64,000 nt of DNA from Clostridia bacterium (GCA_017512985.1 JAFWEJ010000001.1:1-64000); one strand, 5' to 3'. Counted from the first letter of the stretch, positions 44,139 to 53,303 are shown. A program made the numbers and translations. Notes: generated by a model not told the origin, from the letters alone.

Positions 44139-45143
44139 TTATGGTTTTCGGCGGTCCGGGAAACCGTTGAACCAGGCGCGTTCGTCAAAGGGCTTCTTGC
44201 GGGGCGCTGCAGGTTCCGTTTCTGCGACGCCGATCGGCAGGAAGCAGACCAGCTCATAGTCCTCCGGCACGCCGAGCAGGTTCGCCATCTTCCGGCCGAT
44301 CCGGTCCTCGTCCGTGATGTGCCCTTCAAACCAGCAGCTCTGGTAACCGAGGGCAACCGCGGCGAGGAGCATGTTCTCGATGGCGGCGGAATAATCCTGG
44401 ACGGAGAAACACCGGTCGCGGTAGGCGCAGATCCGCTGCGTCAGGACGCAGATCATGGCAGGCGCGGTGGCGCCGGCCGGCGGATCGATCACCCTGTGCA
44501 GCTTTTCCAGCACCGTGGGATCGTCCACCGCGATCAGGCTCGTGGTCTGTTTGTTGCAGCCGGACGGCGCCGCCAGACCGGCTTCCATAATGGCAGCCAG
44601 GTCTTCCCGCGGGACCGGGACCGGCTTGTATTTTCCGCGGTAACTGTGGCGGCGCAGGAGCAGGCCCAGGCCGGGGTCCGTTTTCTGAAGATCCATGACA
44701 TAGACCTGGCAGGGATTGTCCCTGTCCCAAAGATCCGGGAACACTTCCAGCTCACAGAAACCGAGGGACCGGTAAAACCGGTTTGTCGCGTCGTAGTCGG
44801 GGTACATGCCTTCCTGCACGGTCTTGACCTGCATGAACTGATATCCGGCCTCCCGCGCGTACCCGGCAGCGGCCTTGAACAGCTGCCGCCCGACCCCGTG
44901 GCGGTGATACGCTTTCAGCACGCCCATGACGGCCAGTTCGACGGTCTGTTTTCCGGTCTCTTTCAGGCAGAGGAAACCAATCGGTACGTCATGGTCAAAA
45001 GCCGCAAAAAACGGCCAGCTGACGCTTTCGCGGATGTAGTATTCCCGGGATTCGTCCACCTCAAACCAGTCATGCAGCGCTTCGAGGACGGTTCTGCTGA
45101 CCGCCGGCTTTTCGGCCGGGTCAGTGATCTGCCTGATCGTCAT
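44139..45143 (-). CDS. GNAT acetyltransferase-nitroreductase fusion protein
   Basis: This 334-residue protein starts at ATG 45143 behind CCGGAGGAAAG. Residues about 1-160 are a GNAT domain (acetyl-CoA loop AYHRHGVGRQLFKAA; FYRSLGF). Residues about 165-334 are a nitroreductase-like flavoprotein (RRHSYRGKYKPVPV, MEAGLAAPSGCNKQ, NMLLAAVALGYQSCWFEG). Both halves look complete. The frame is continuous, so this is a genuine fusion in this sequence. The function is unknown; it might combine acylation with flavin-dependent reduction of one substrate. Confidence 0.88.
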   Translation of the reverse strand: MTIRQITDPAEKPAVSRTVLEALHDWFEVDESREYYIRESVSWPFFAAFDHDVPIGFLCLKETGKQTVELAVMGVLKAYHRHGVGRQLFKAAAGYAREAGYQFMQVKTVQEGMYPDYDATNRFYRSLGFCELEVFPDLWDRDNPCQVYVMDLQKTDPGLGLLLRRHSYRGKYKPVPVPREDLAAIMEAGLAAPSGCNKQTTSLIAVDDPTVLEKLHRVIDPPAGATAPAMICVLTQRICAYRDRCFSVQDYSAAIENMLLAAVALGYQSCWFEGHITDEDRIGRKMANLLGVPEDYELVCFLPIGVAETEPAAPRKKPFDERAWFNGFPDRRKP

Positions 45144-45183
45144 GTTTCTCTTTCCTCCGGACAAATATTTTGATTCTGATACC

Positions 45184-45212
45184 ATCATATCCTATCCGTG
45201 GATGGACGGCAA
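45184..45212 (-). promoter_or_regulatory. Promoter of the GNAT-nitroreductase gene
   Basis: On the minus strand TTGCCG (45212-45207), 17 bp, TATGAT (45189-45184). It lies 40 nt before the ATG and is divergent from the GH3 promoter. Confidence 0.75.
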
Positions 45213-45231
45213 CCGCCGGCCGAATCCTCGC

Positions 45232-45260
45232 TTGACACGCTATATCACGAATGTCATAAT
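45232..45260 (+). promoter_or_regulatory. Promoter of the GH3 gene
   Basis: A perfect TTGACA (45232-45237), 17 bp, CATAAT (45255-45260), with an untranslated leader of about 55 nt before ATG 45321. Confidence 0.82.
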
Positions 45261-45320
45261 GGACCCGAAAACAAAGGGAATGAGAATCTACAACTGAACA
45301 GGACAAAAGGAGAAAGAGCA

Positions 45321-47600
45321 ATGGACATCAAAGCCCTGGTTTCCCGAATGACCCTGGAGGAAAAGGCCGGCCTCCTCTCCGGCGACGACTTCTGGCATAC
45401 CAAGGCGGTTGAACGCCTCGGCGTTCCCCGCGCCATGGTCAGCGACGGTCCCCACGGCCTGCGGAAGCAGGATGAGACGGCGGACCACCTGGGGATCAAC
45501 GACAGCATCAAGGCGGTCTGTTTCCCGACAGCTTGTGCCACCGCGGCTTCCTTTGACACGGACATGATCCGGGAGATGGGCGAAGCCATCGGCGACAGCT
45601 GCCAGCACGAGAGGCTGTCCGTGGTGCTCGGCCCGGCGGTGAATATCAAGCGCAGCCCGCTGTGCGGACGGAACTTTGAGTACTTTTCCGAGGATCCGTA
45701 TCTCGCGGGCCGGATGGCCACGGAGATCATCCGGGGCATCCAGAGCCGGAACGCGGGCACGAGCATCAAGCATTTCGCCATGAACAGCCAGGAGCATCGG
45801 CGGATGAGCTCCTCCTCGGACGCGGACGAGCGGACGATCCGGGAGATCTATTTCCCCGCCTTTGAGATGGCGGTGAAGGAAGCGCGGCCCTGGACGGTGA
45901 TGTGTTCCTATAACAAGATCAACGGCGTGTATGCCTCCGAGAACCCCTGGCTGCTGACGGATGTGCTCCGGAAGGAATGGGGTTTTGACGGCTGCGTTAT
46001 GTCCGACTGGGGCGCCGTGTCTGACCGGGTGGCCGGCGTGGCGGCCGGCCTGGACCTGGAGATGCCCGCCTCCGGCGGCGTGAATGACCGGAAGATTGTG
46101 GAAGCGGTGCGGGCCGGAAAACTGGACGAAAAACTGGTGGACCAGGCCTGCGAGCGGGTCCTGGGCTTCGTTTACCGTTACCTGGAAAACGCGAAGCCGG
46201 AAACGCCCTGGGACCGGGAAGCCCAGCACGCGCAGGCGGCGCGCATTGCGGCGGAATGCATGGTGTTGCTGAAGAACGAGGGGGATATCCTGCCCCTGGA
46301 CAAGGCGGACGACATCGCCTTCATCGGCGAGTTCGCGAAGAAGCCCCGCTTCCAGGGCGGCGGCAGCAGCCATATCAACAGTTTCCGGATCACCGGCGCG
46401 CTGGAAGCCGCCGAAGGCCTGAAGGTCACCTACACCCCCGGCTATTCCGTGGCAAAGGACGACGCGCCGGCGGAGATGATCGCGGAGGCGGTCGCCGCGG
46501 CGAAGAAGGCGAAAGTCGCGGTGGTGTTTGCCGGCCTGCCGGATTCCTATGAGTCCGAGGGCTACGACCGCAGCCATATGCGGATGCCGGACTGCCAGAA
46601 CCGGGTGATCGAGGCGGTGGCGGAAGCCAATCCGAACACCGTGGTCGTGCTGCACAACGGCGCGCCGGTGGAGATGCCCTGGATCGGCAGGGTCAAAGCC
46701 GTGCTGGAAGCCTACCTGGCCGGCCAGGCGGTGGGCGAGGCGGCCGTGCGGGTGCTCTTCGGGGACGTGAATCCCTGCGGTAAACTGCCGGAAACCTTCC
46801 CGCTGAAGCTGGAGGACAATCCTTCCTGGCTGTATTACGGCGGGGAAGGCGACGTGGCGGAATACCGCGAGGGCGTGTTCGTCGGCTACCGCTATTATGA
46901 TAAGAAGAAGATGGACGTGCTGTTCCCCTTCGGACACGGCCTGTCCTATACCACGTTTGAATACAGCGGCCTGAAACTCAGCGCGGACCGGATCAAAGAC
47001 ACGGATTCCCTGACCGTGACCGCGACGGTGAAGAACACCGGCAGCCGCGCGGGAAAGACGGTGGTCCAGCTGTATGTCGGCGACGTGGAAAGCACGGTGC
47101 TGCGCCCCGTGCGGGAACTGAAGGGTTTTGTGAAGGTTGACCTGCAACCCGGGGAGAGCAGGGAGGTTTCCTTCATCCTGGACAAGCGGTCCTTCGCGTA
47201 TTGGAACCGGGAGATCCATGACTGGCATGTGGAAACCGGCGCGTTCACCGTCGAGGTCGGCGCGTCCAGCCGGGACTTGCCGCTGAAGGCGAAGGTAACG
47301 GTGGAATCCACCGTGGAGCTGCCCCGGCATTATACGCAGGACAGCATCTTCATGGACGTCATGGCGGATCCGAAGGCCGCTCCCGTGATGAAGGAGTTTA
47401 TGAAAAAGACCATGGAGATCTTCGGCCATGAAGAAACGGAACAGGACAGGAAGGAAGCCGCGAAAGAAGCGATCAGCGAGGACATGACCCTGGCCATGAT
47501 GCGGTATATGCCGCTGCGCGGCGCCATGAGCTTCGGGGGCGGCGCGGACAGTAGCAAAACGATGGAGGAACTGCTGAAAAAACTGAACGGGGAAGCCTGA
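45321..47600 (+). CDS. Glycoside hydrolase family 3 beta-glycosidase
   Basis: The 759 residues start at ATG 45321 (RBS AAAGGAG); an upstream extension would cross the promoter. The GH3 N-terminal barrel has SDGPHGLRKQ, GPAVNIKRSPLCGRNFEYFSEDP-type sequence and the nucleophile Asp in CVMSDWGAV. The C-terminal sandwich and the fibronectin III-like domain (VTATVKNTGSRAGKTVVQLY) follow. There is no signal peptide, so it probably cleaves imported beta-linked oligosaccharides in the cytosol. It stands just upstream of the first ABC importer operon. Confidence 0.95.
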   Translation: MDIKALVSRMTLEEKAGLLSGDDFWHTKAVERLGVPRAMVSDGPHGLRKQDETADHLGINDSIKAVCFPTACATAASFDTDMIREMGEAIGDSCQHERLSVVLGPAVNIKRSPLCGRNFEYFSEDPYLAGRMATEIIRGIQSRNAGTSIKHFAMNSQEHRRMSSSSDADERTIREIYFPAFEMAVKEARPWTVMCSYNKINGVYASENPWLLTDVLRKEWGFDGCVMSDWGAVSDRVAGVAAGLDLEMPASGGVNDRKIVEAVRAGKLDEKLVDQACERVLGFVYRYLENAKPETPWDREAQHAQAARIAAECMVLLKNEGDILPLDKADDIAFIGEFAKKPRFQGGGSSHINSFRITGALEAAEGLKVTYTPGYSVAKDDAPAEMIAEAVAAAKKAKVAVVFAGLPDSYESEGYDRSHMRMPDCQNRVIEAVAEANPNTVVVLHNGAPVEMPWIGRVKAVLEAYLAGQAVGEAAVRVLFGDVNPCGKLPETFPLKLEDNPSWLYYGGEGDVAEYREGVFVGYRYYDKKKMDVLFPFGHGLSYTTFEYSGLKLSADRIKDTDSLTVTATVKNTGSRAGKTVVQLYVGDVESTVLRPVRELKGFVKVDLQPGESREVSFILDKRSFAYWNREIHDWHVETGAFTVEVGASSRDLPLKAKVTVESTVELPRHYTQDSIFMDVMADPKAAPVMKEFMKKTMEIFGHEETEQDRKEAAKEAISEDMTLAMMRYMPLRGAMSFGGGADSSKTMEELLKKLNGEA

Positions 47601-47657
47601 TTTTCAAAACTGATCAGATTGCGCGAAAAAACCCGGGAACGGCAAAAAATGATGAAA

Positions 47658-47691
47658 AACAGCGCACCACAAGATGTTGTGGTGCGCTGTT
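47658..47691. repeat. Perfect 15-bp inverted repeat (CCACAAGATGTTGTGG core)
   Basis: The arms at 47658-47672 and 47677-47691 are perfect around GATG. No T run follows, so it is a poor terminator for the GH3 gene. Its core, CCACA-N-TGTTGTGG, recurs at 53626-53638 before the second sugar operon, so it may be an operator. Confidence 0.7.
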
Positions 47692-47780
47692 GCCTGAATA
47701 CATAGAAAAGCTTGTTTTTCCTATACTCCGGGGCAAAAAACAGGAAAAATACACGTCACTGTGCAAAACGGAAAAAACCA

Positions 47781-47795
47781 TGGAAAACGTTTGCT
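47781..47795 (+). promoter_or_regulatory. cre-like/LacI-family operator
   Basis: TGGAAAACGTTTGCT matches the Bacillus cre consensus WTGNAANCGNWNNCW at all fixed positions but one. It lies about 70 bp upstream of the -35 box of the importer operon. CcpA or a local LacI-type regulator could bind it. Confidence 0.45.
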
Positions 47796-47861
47796 TCAAG
47801 GAGATTAGGCGGCATTCATGATTAATCTGGTCAAATATTGCGCAAAAAAAGATAAAAAGTA

Positions 47862-47891
47862 TTGCCATTTGTACGAACATGGAGGTATAAT
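47862..47891 (+). promoter_or_regulatory. Promoter of the first sugar ABC operon
   Basis: TTGCCA (47862-47867), 18 bp, and a perfect TATAAT (47886-47891). The spacer contains TGTACGAACA, which recurs inverted at 53585-53594. The leader to the ATG at 47952 is about 54 nt. Confidence 0.85.
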
Positions 47892-47951
47892 ATGCGCAGT
47901 GACCGAGAAGGTCGCAAGAGAAAAATATACACTTGAAAGGAGAACCTAGGT

Positions 47952-49190
47952 ATGAAGAAACTGTTGGCTGTTGCGTTGGCTGTGGCGATGCTGTTCGGTA
48001 TCGTTTCCATTGCGAGCGCCGAGGAACCCGTCGTGCTGAAGGTGGCGTCCATCTGGTCCGCCGAAACCGAAGCGAACCGCGCTCCCATGCTGAAGACCCT
48101 GGCTGAGTTCGAAGCGGCCCATCCGGAGATCAAGCTGGAAGTCGAATGGTACGAAGCGAACGCCTGGAAGGATGCCGGTGAGACCCTGGCCCTGTCCGAC
48201 AGCCTGCCGGACGTGTTCTACTGGAACGCCGGCGGCGTGCTGTGGAACCTGGTCAGCACCGGTGATATCCTCGACATCACCCCCTACCTGACCGATGAGA
48301 TCAAGGATCAGCTGATCGGCGGCGCGCTGGCGAACATGACCTTCGACGGAAAAGTTTACCAGCTGCCCTACACCAATGCCTGCTCCTGCCTGTACTGCAA
48401 CACCGAGCTGTTTGACAAGTACAACGTGAAGATCCCCGAGACCATCGATGAGCTGTACGCGGCTGTCGAAGCCTTCAAGGCCGAGGGTGTGACCCCCATG
48501 GCCCTGGGCGGCGGCGACAAGTGGCCGACCAACATGTACACCGACCTGATCACCCTGCGCTATGTGGGTGACGAGGCCGCCCGTGCCTGCTACTACAAGA
48601 CCGAAGGCGCGACCTTCATGACCCAGGACTGGATCGACGGCATGGCCGCCTTCAAGAAGCTGATCGACCTGGGCGCCTTCCCGGACAACGCCATCGAGCT
48701 CACCCGTGACGAATCCGAAGTGCCCTACTTCAACGGCGAGATCCCGATGTACGTCCATGGCCAGTGGTTCTCCGGCTCCCTGTCTGCTGAGATGCAGCAG
48801 AAGGTCAAGGCCGTGAAGTTCCCCGCCGTCGGCAAGGGATATGACAACCAGTGGATGGGCGGCCCCGCTGAAGGCTTCAGCATCGCTGCTTACACCCAGC
48901 ATCCCGACGAAGCGTTCATCGCCTGCCAGTTCCTGGCCCAGCATCAGTCTGACAACGGCTTCGAATGCGGTGCCGGCCTGCCCGCCTGGAAGACCGAAGT
49001 GCAGTGCGGCAACCCCGTCATGAACCAGATCGCTGCCCAGGTTGCGGAAGGCGACTCCCTGCTGCTGTGGGGCAACACCGCGCTGAGCGGCGCTGACGCC
49101 GACCTGATCGGTACCACCGTGTACGACGTCCTCGCCGGCACGATCACCCCCGAACAGTGGTGCGAAGACATGGAGACGATCTTCAAATAA
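47952..49190 (+). CDS. Sugar ABC transporter, solute-binding protein
   Basis: This 412-residue extracytoplasmic binding protein of the CUT1 family has LEVEWYEANAWKD, LPDVFYWNAGG, YTNACSCLYCNTELFDKY and GGPAEGFSIAAYTQHPDEA. The signal peptide (about 1-23) ends IASA before EEP; there is no lipobox Cys, unlike most binding proteins of single-membrane Gram-positives. RBS is AAAGGAGAA. A terminator-like hairpin follows, so it is probably made in excess over the two permeases downstream. The ligand is unknown, likely an oligosaccharide. Confidence 0.95.
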   Translation: MKKLLAVALAVAMLFGIVSIASAEEPVVLKVASIWSAETEANRAPMLKTLAEFEAAHPEIKLEVEWYEANAWKDAGETLALSDSLPDVFYWNAGGVLWNLVSTGDILDITPYLTDEIKDQLIGGALANMTFDGKVYQLPYTNACSCLYCNTELFDKYNVKIPETIDELYAAVEAFKAEGVTPMALGGGDKWPTNMYTDLITLRYVGDEAARACYYKTEGATFMTQDWIDGMAAFKKLIDLGAFPDNAIELTRDESEVPYFNGEIPMYVHGQWFSGSLSAEMQQKVKAVKFPAVGKGYDNQWMGGPAEGFSIAAYTQHPDEAFIACQFLAQHQSDNGFECGAGLPAWKTEVQCGNPVMNQIAAQVAEGDSLLLWGNTALSGADADLIGTTVYDVLAGTITPEQWCEDMETIFK

Positions 49191-49201
49191 GATTTTCTCT
49201 C

Positions 49202-49237
49202 CGGGAGTGGCGGGCGTTCCCGTCACTCCCGTTTTTT
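49202..49237 (+). terminator. Intra-operon terminator between binding protein and permeases
   Basis: A 13-bp stem (49202-49214 with 49219-49231, one G-U) ends in TTTTTT. It lies between the first ABC gene and its permease genes, so partial read-through is expected. Confidence 0.87.
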
Positions 49238-49268
49238 CACTTTTACCATTCCGATGGGAGGTCCGCCC

Positions 49269-50180
49269 ATGAAGCGTGTGCTGTCGAACAAGTGGAGCAT
49301 CATGGTCTTCGTCCTGCCGACCGTGCTGTTTTTCACGTATATCGTGATCTTCCCGATCTTCAAGACGCTGTGGTACAGCCTGCTGAACGAGATCCCGGCC
49401 AAGATCGGAGACGCGTCGCATTTTTCCGGGCTGGAGCACTACATCACCATGTTCACCCCGGGCAGGCGGAACAGCTTTCCGGGCGCGGTGGTGCATTCCC
49501 TGGAGTACGCGGCGCTGTCCGTTTTTGTACAGCTGCCTTTTTCGATGTTCATCGCCCTGATCCTGGCGAACGGACCCAGGGGGGAGAGCATGTACCGGAA
49601 CATCTTCTTTATCCCGGTGGTCATCTCCTCCGTCGTGGTCAGCTTGCTGTGGGGGCGCCTTTACAAGGGCCTGCTGCCGCAGATCTTTGAGTCGCTGGGC
49701 TGGACGGTCCCCAAGAACGGCTTCCTCGGAAACGCCGGTACGAAGATCTGGCTGTCGTTTGTCCCGAGCCTCTGGCAGTATGTGGGTTACCATATGCTGC
49801 TGATGTACGGGGCGCTCAAGTCGATCCCGGACGACGTCATCGAGGCGGCGACCGTGGACGGCGCCTCCGGCGCGAAGCTGGCCTTCCGGATCCAGATCCC
49901 GATGATCAAGCCGATGCTGAAGGTCTGCCTTTCCTTCTCCCTGATCGGCTCCTTCAAGCTTTTCGATACGCCCTGGGTCCTGCTGGAGCGGGCCAATATG
50001 GACCTGCCGGCGCTGTCGATGTATGTGGAGATGTTCTCCAACCACAAGTACGCCTACGCCAGCGCCCAGGCGATCTTCATCGTGCTGGAGTGCCTGGTGT
50101 TCACCATCGCGCTGAACATCCTGTTCCGGGACAGGGACGCGGGCGGACGCCTGCTCCGGCGGAGAAAGGAGCTGGCCTGA
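49269..50180 (+). CDS. Sugar ABC transporter permease, first subunit (MalF type)
   Basis: The 303 residues form six membrane segments. The ATPase-contact EAA loop is IEAATVDGASGAKLAFRI. Start ATG 49269 follows GGGAGG with a 7-nt spacer; an ATG 15 nt earlier would bury that site in the coding region. It pairs with the 50182 permease to make a CUT1 importer channel. No ATPase gene is present, so a shared MsiK/MsmX-type ATPase elsewhere is inferred. Confidence 0.95.
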   Translation: MKRVLSNKWSIMVFVLPTVLFFTYIVIFPIFKTLWYSLLNEIPAKIGDASHFSGLEHYITMFTPGRRNSFPGAVVHSLEYAALSVFVQLPFSMFIALILANGPRGESMYRNIFFIPVVISSVVVSLLWGRLYKGLLPQIFESLGWTVPKNGFLGNAGTKIWLSFVPSLWQYVGYHMLLMYGALKSIPDDVIEAATVDGASGAKLAFRIQIPMIKPMLKVCLSFSLIGSFKLFDTPWVLLERANMDLPALSMYVEMFSNHKYAYASAQAIFIVLECLVFTIALNILFRDRDAGGRLLRRRKELA

Positions 50181-50181
50181 C

Positions 50182-51009
50182 ATGAAAAAGAAATGGTCTG
50201 TCGGGAAGATCCTGACGCAGGTGTTCCTGCTGTTCTGGCTGTTCATGTGCATGTTCCCGCTGTACTGGATGATCACCATGTCCCTGAAGGACACCAGCGA
50301 GATCTTCGGGCCCAACCCCGTGGGCCTGCCGACCCAGTGGCTGTGGGGGAACTACGCCAACGCCTGGGGCAGCGGCGGCCGGATCAGCAACTACATGGTG
50401 AACAGCGTCATCGACACGTTTGTGTCGCTGGCCTTCACGAGCCTGCTGGGCTTCATGTGCGCCTACGGCCTGCTGCGGATGAAGTGGAAAGGGCAGAAAG
50501 TAGTCTATACCTACATCCTGCTGGGTATGATGATCCCGATGCACGCGGCGCTGTATCCGTTGACCGAGATCCTCATGACCCTGACGAAGACCCACTGGGC
50601 GCTGATCATCCCCTATGTGGCGTTCAACATCCCCATCACGATCCTGATCCTCAGCGGCTTCATCACCAACATCCCGTATGAGATGGAGGAGGCCGCCTGC
50701 ATCGACGGCAGCGGCATCTACCGCACGGCTTTCACGATCATCCTGCCGATGATGGTCCCCGCGCTGATCACCGCGGCGATCTTCGTCTTCCTGCAGGTGT
50801 GGAACGAGCTGCTGCTGGCGTCCCTGTTCACCACGGACTCGGTGAGGACGCTGACCGTCGGTATCAAGCAGATGAGCGGCCAGTACCAGACGGACTACGG
50901 CTCCATGGGCGCGGGCTTGGTGATCGCGACCCTGCCGACCCTGGTGCTCTATATGTGCATGAGCAGCCAGGTGCAGAAGAGCCTGATCGCCGGCGCGGTC
51001 AAGGGCTGA
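50182..51009 (+). CDS. Sugar ABC transporter permease, second subunit (MalG type)
   Basis: This 275-residue protein has six membrane segments and the EAA loop MEEAACIDGSGIYRTAFTII. It starts 1 nt after the preceding permease stop and uses AAAGGAG within that gene. The C-terminus SLIAGAVKG is the usual MalG-type ending. It forms the second half of the importer channel. A bidirectional terminator follows. Confidence 0.95.
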   Translation: MKKKWSVGKILTQVFLLFWLFMCMFPLYWMITMSLKDTSEIFGPNPVGLPTQWLWGNYANAWGSGGRISNYMVNSVIDTFVSLAFTSLLGFMCAYGLLRMKWKGQKVVYTYILLGMMIPMHAALYPLTEILMTLTKTHWALIIPYVAFNIPITILILSGFITNIPYEMEEAACIDGSGIYRTAFTIILPMMVPALITAAIFVFLQVWNELLLASLFTTDSVRTLTVGIKQMSGQYQTDYGSMGAGLVIATLPTLVLYMCMSSQVQKSLIAGAVKG

Positions 51010-51021
51010 CCTCAGACAATG

Positions 51022-51057
51022 AAAAACGGGTGATGCGTGTCGCATCACCCGTTTTTT
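51022..51057. terminator. Bidirectional terminator
   Basis: The stem AAAAACGGGTGATGCG (51022-51037) with its complement (51041-51056) gives T runs in both directions. It ends the first importer operon and the convergent minus-strand GH42-like gene. Confidence 0.93.
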
Positions 51058-51067
51058 ACGGGGCCGG

Positions 51068-53224
51068 TCATCCGAACGCGAGGACGGTATAGAGTCCCGC
51101 GTTCCGCAGCGTGACCTTTGTGATGCCGTCCTCCCGGACCGTTTCGCAGGCGGGGAGGGGAAGGCCTTCCGGCACCAGGATCCGCGGACCGCCTTCCGGA
51201 ACGTCCCGGAGGACCAGATCCAGTTTTTCCGCGGGCACGATCCGGTCCACCTGCCCGTCGTAGCGGTAGTTCAGCAGGTGGACCCAGGTCTTCCCGTCCC
51301 GGTCGTAACGCTGTACGCCGATCTTCTCCGCCTGCAGCTCCACCGGGGCGAAGGCCCCGTACAGTTCGCGGAAGGCATCCATGAAGCGCGGGACGTACAG
51401 GTCTTTGCCGCCGTCCAGGGAGACAAAGCGGGCGTTTCCGGTTGCATTCAGTTTCTCCGCTAGGGAGGTTCCTTCCGCCAGCCTTCCGGCGATCATGACT
51501 TTTCCCCCGCCCTGTGCGTATCCGAGCAGGATCTGCTGCTGGTTTTCGGTAAGCAACCAGCAATCCGGAACGACGACGATCGGATAACCTTCCAGCCTGT
51601 CCGGTGTGAAATCGTCAGCCCGCAGATCACCGTCCGGAAGCATCACCACGTCGTACTGGGCGTTGACGCCGCTCATTGCGCGGATGATATCCCAGAAGGG
51701 GACCGGCTTCATATCCGGATCCAGCCATTCCGAAGCGGTCGCTTCAAGCAGCGGGCCGGAGGAATCCTGCATACCGTTGGCGCCGCTGCCCTTGTTTGAA
51801 TCACGCCAGTAACAGCTTCCGTAGGAATACAGCACGGCCGCGCCGCGCGACTTGCCCCGCGGATAACAGTCCTCATGCGCGGCAAGGAAATCCTGTACGC
51901 CGGCGGTCAGCTCCCGCGGCGCCCAGAAAGCGTCCCTGATGGTGTTGCCCATCCATCCGCCGTAGGGAACGGACATATTGCATCCATATACGGAAGCTTC
52001 CAGCAGGAAAATCCGGTACAGGTCGTATCCTTCTCCGCGATCCAGCATTTCCAGAAGGCGGGGTATGATGCCGCCGTAAGGGTTTTCTGCGATGATTACC
52101 GGTTTTCCGGGAGCGAAACCGGCGCAGTAGCGGAAATAATACGGCTGGCGGAACAGCGTTCGGTCCATCTCTGTGACCACAATGTCCACTTTGTTTTCGA
52201 TCGGGTAATATACCGGCTGCATATTATAGAAATTTCCGGAGATTTCGATTTTCCGTCCGTGTTTTTCCAGCGCGTAGCGCCGGGCGTGGTCCGCCAGTTC
52301 TGAGAAATACCGGCGGACCTGCCGGACCTGGAATTCCCAGTAATCCCGGTAAAACGGCGCACCCTCCGGATAACTGCAGCCATGGGATTTCAGGTATTCG
52401 CCGTAATGGAAGGCTTCCGGATCAATCCCGTCCCATTCGGCGCCGAGTTTTCCGGAGGCCTTCCGTTCTTTCAGGAAGGCGCTGAACTGTTTCATACAGC
52501 TTTTGCAGAAACAGCCGCCGGAAGAAATGGAAGTCATGGGCAGCTCACATTCATCCAGCTGGATGCCGGGAACGCCGGCGTCGATCTGCAGTTCGATGAT
52601 CTTTTTCAGGTAATCGCGCCAGACCGGGTTGTTCCGGCACATCTGGTAGCACATTTCCTGATGCCCTTTGATCTCCACCCACTGGGCATGGATCGGGCTG
52701 CCGAAGCGGTCCCGGCAGCAGCATTCCTCCCAAAGGTCCGCGACCGGGAGGCCTTCCTCATCGCGGATGCCGTCCGGATAATAGTCTTTCAGGCTTGTGG
52801 GGAAAGCGCCGGGAAAGGAATCCTTACTGAATTCCCGCAGGCCGTACCAGGCATGCCCTGCATCTTCTTCCACACGCAGGTTCATCCGGACCAGGCGCCC
52901 CAGCCCATCCGTAACGGCAGGAAACTCCCAGCCCTGGACCTCAAAAACGATCCCGAACAGCCGGATCCCCCGCCGGGTGCATTCGGCAATAAACTCGCTG
53001 TCGTTCATATAGCCGTAGATCTGCATGCGCGGATCCACCGGCCCGAAGGCTTCGTGCTGCAGGTATGGCAGGCTGATGCTCCCGCCGCCCAGTCCGGCCC
53101 AGACGAGGACCGTCCCGCGATACCTTTCCAGGTCTTCCAGCATCTGCGAGCAGCGCATCGGGAGACTTGGGTGATAGCAGTGGTTGTGTTTGAACCATCC
53201 GTCAAAATATATCCCGCGTTCCAT
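51068..53224 (-). CDS. Putative glycoside hydrolase, GH42-like, family not assigned
   Basis: The 718 residues start behind AGGAGG. The first 400 residues look like a TIM barrel: early Trp/Gly-rich ARGIRLFGIVFEVQGWE-like segment, candidate acids in IQLDECELP (Asp224, Glu225), VVTEMDR (Glu352) and VIIAENPYGG (Glu380), and a possible zinc cluster GGCFCKSC (238-243). Residues about 530-620 (IVVVPDCWLLTENQQQILL) resemble the trimerisation domain of GH42 beta-galactosidases, followed by a small beta domain. No signal peptide. I infer a cytosolic glycosidase between two importers, but the family and substrate are uncertain. Confidence 0.68.
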   Translation of the reverse strand: MERGIYFDGWFKHNHCYHPSLPMRCSQMLEDLERYRGTVLVWAGLGGGSISLPYLQHEAFGPVDPRMQIYGYMNDSEFIAECTRRGIRLFGIVFEVQGWEFPAVTDGLGRLVRMNLRVEEDAGHAWYGLREFSKDSFPGAFPTSLKDYYPDGIRDEEGLPVADLWEECCCRDRFGSPIHAQWVEIKGHQEMCYQMCRNNPVWRDYLKKIIELQIDAGVPGIQLDECELPMTSISSGGCFCKSCMKQFSAFLKERKASGKLGAEWDGIDPEAFHYGEYLKSHGCSYPEGAPFYRDYWEFQVRQVRRYFSELADHARRYALEKHGRKIEISGNFYNMQPVYYPIENKVDIVVTEMDRTLFRQPYYFRYCAGFAPGKPVIIAENPYGGIIPRLLEMLDRGEGYDLYRIFLLEASVYGCNMSVPYGGWMGNTIRDAFWAPRELTAGVQDFLAAHEDCYPRGKSRGAAVLYSYGSCYWRDSNKGSGANGMQDSSGPLLEATASEWLDPDMKPVPFWDIIRAMSGVNAQYDVVMLPDGDLRADDFTPDRLEGYPIVVVPDCWLLTENQQQILLGYAQGGGKVMIAGRLAEGTSLAEKLNATGNARFVSLDGGKDLYVPRFMDAFRELYGAFAPVELQAEKIGVQRYDRDGKTWVHLLNYRYDGQVDRIVPAEKLDLVLRDVPEGGPRILVPEGLPLPACETVREDGITKVTLRNAGLYTVLAFG

Positions 53225-53303
53225 GCGCGTCCTCCTGTCGGGGCAGTGATCATGAAAATGTCTTTTCGGAACAAGGAAAGGAACAAAGTTAGTCGCTGTG
53301 TTG

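Larger units (their letters stand above)
47601..47951. other. Regulatory region before the first sugar ABC operon
   Basis: This 351-bp gap has no gene. It holds a perfect 15-bp inverted repeat at 47658-47691 (no T run after it), a cre/LacI-like site at 47781-47795, a promoter at 47862-47891 and a small GACC/GGTC hairpin in the leader. Confidence 0.7.

Noticed and set aside
47658-47691. Terminator of the GH3 gene
   Set aside because: The stem is perfect but no T run follows in the plus direction; kept as an inverted repeat and possible operator.
47946-50315. Minus-strand frame of 789 codons opposite the first sugar operon
   Set aside because: Antisense shadow of three well-recognised transporter genes.
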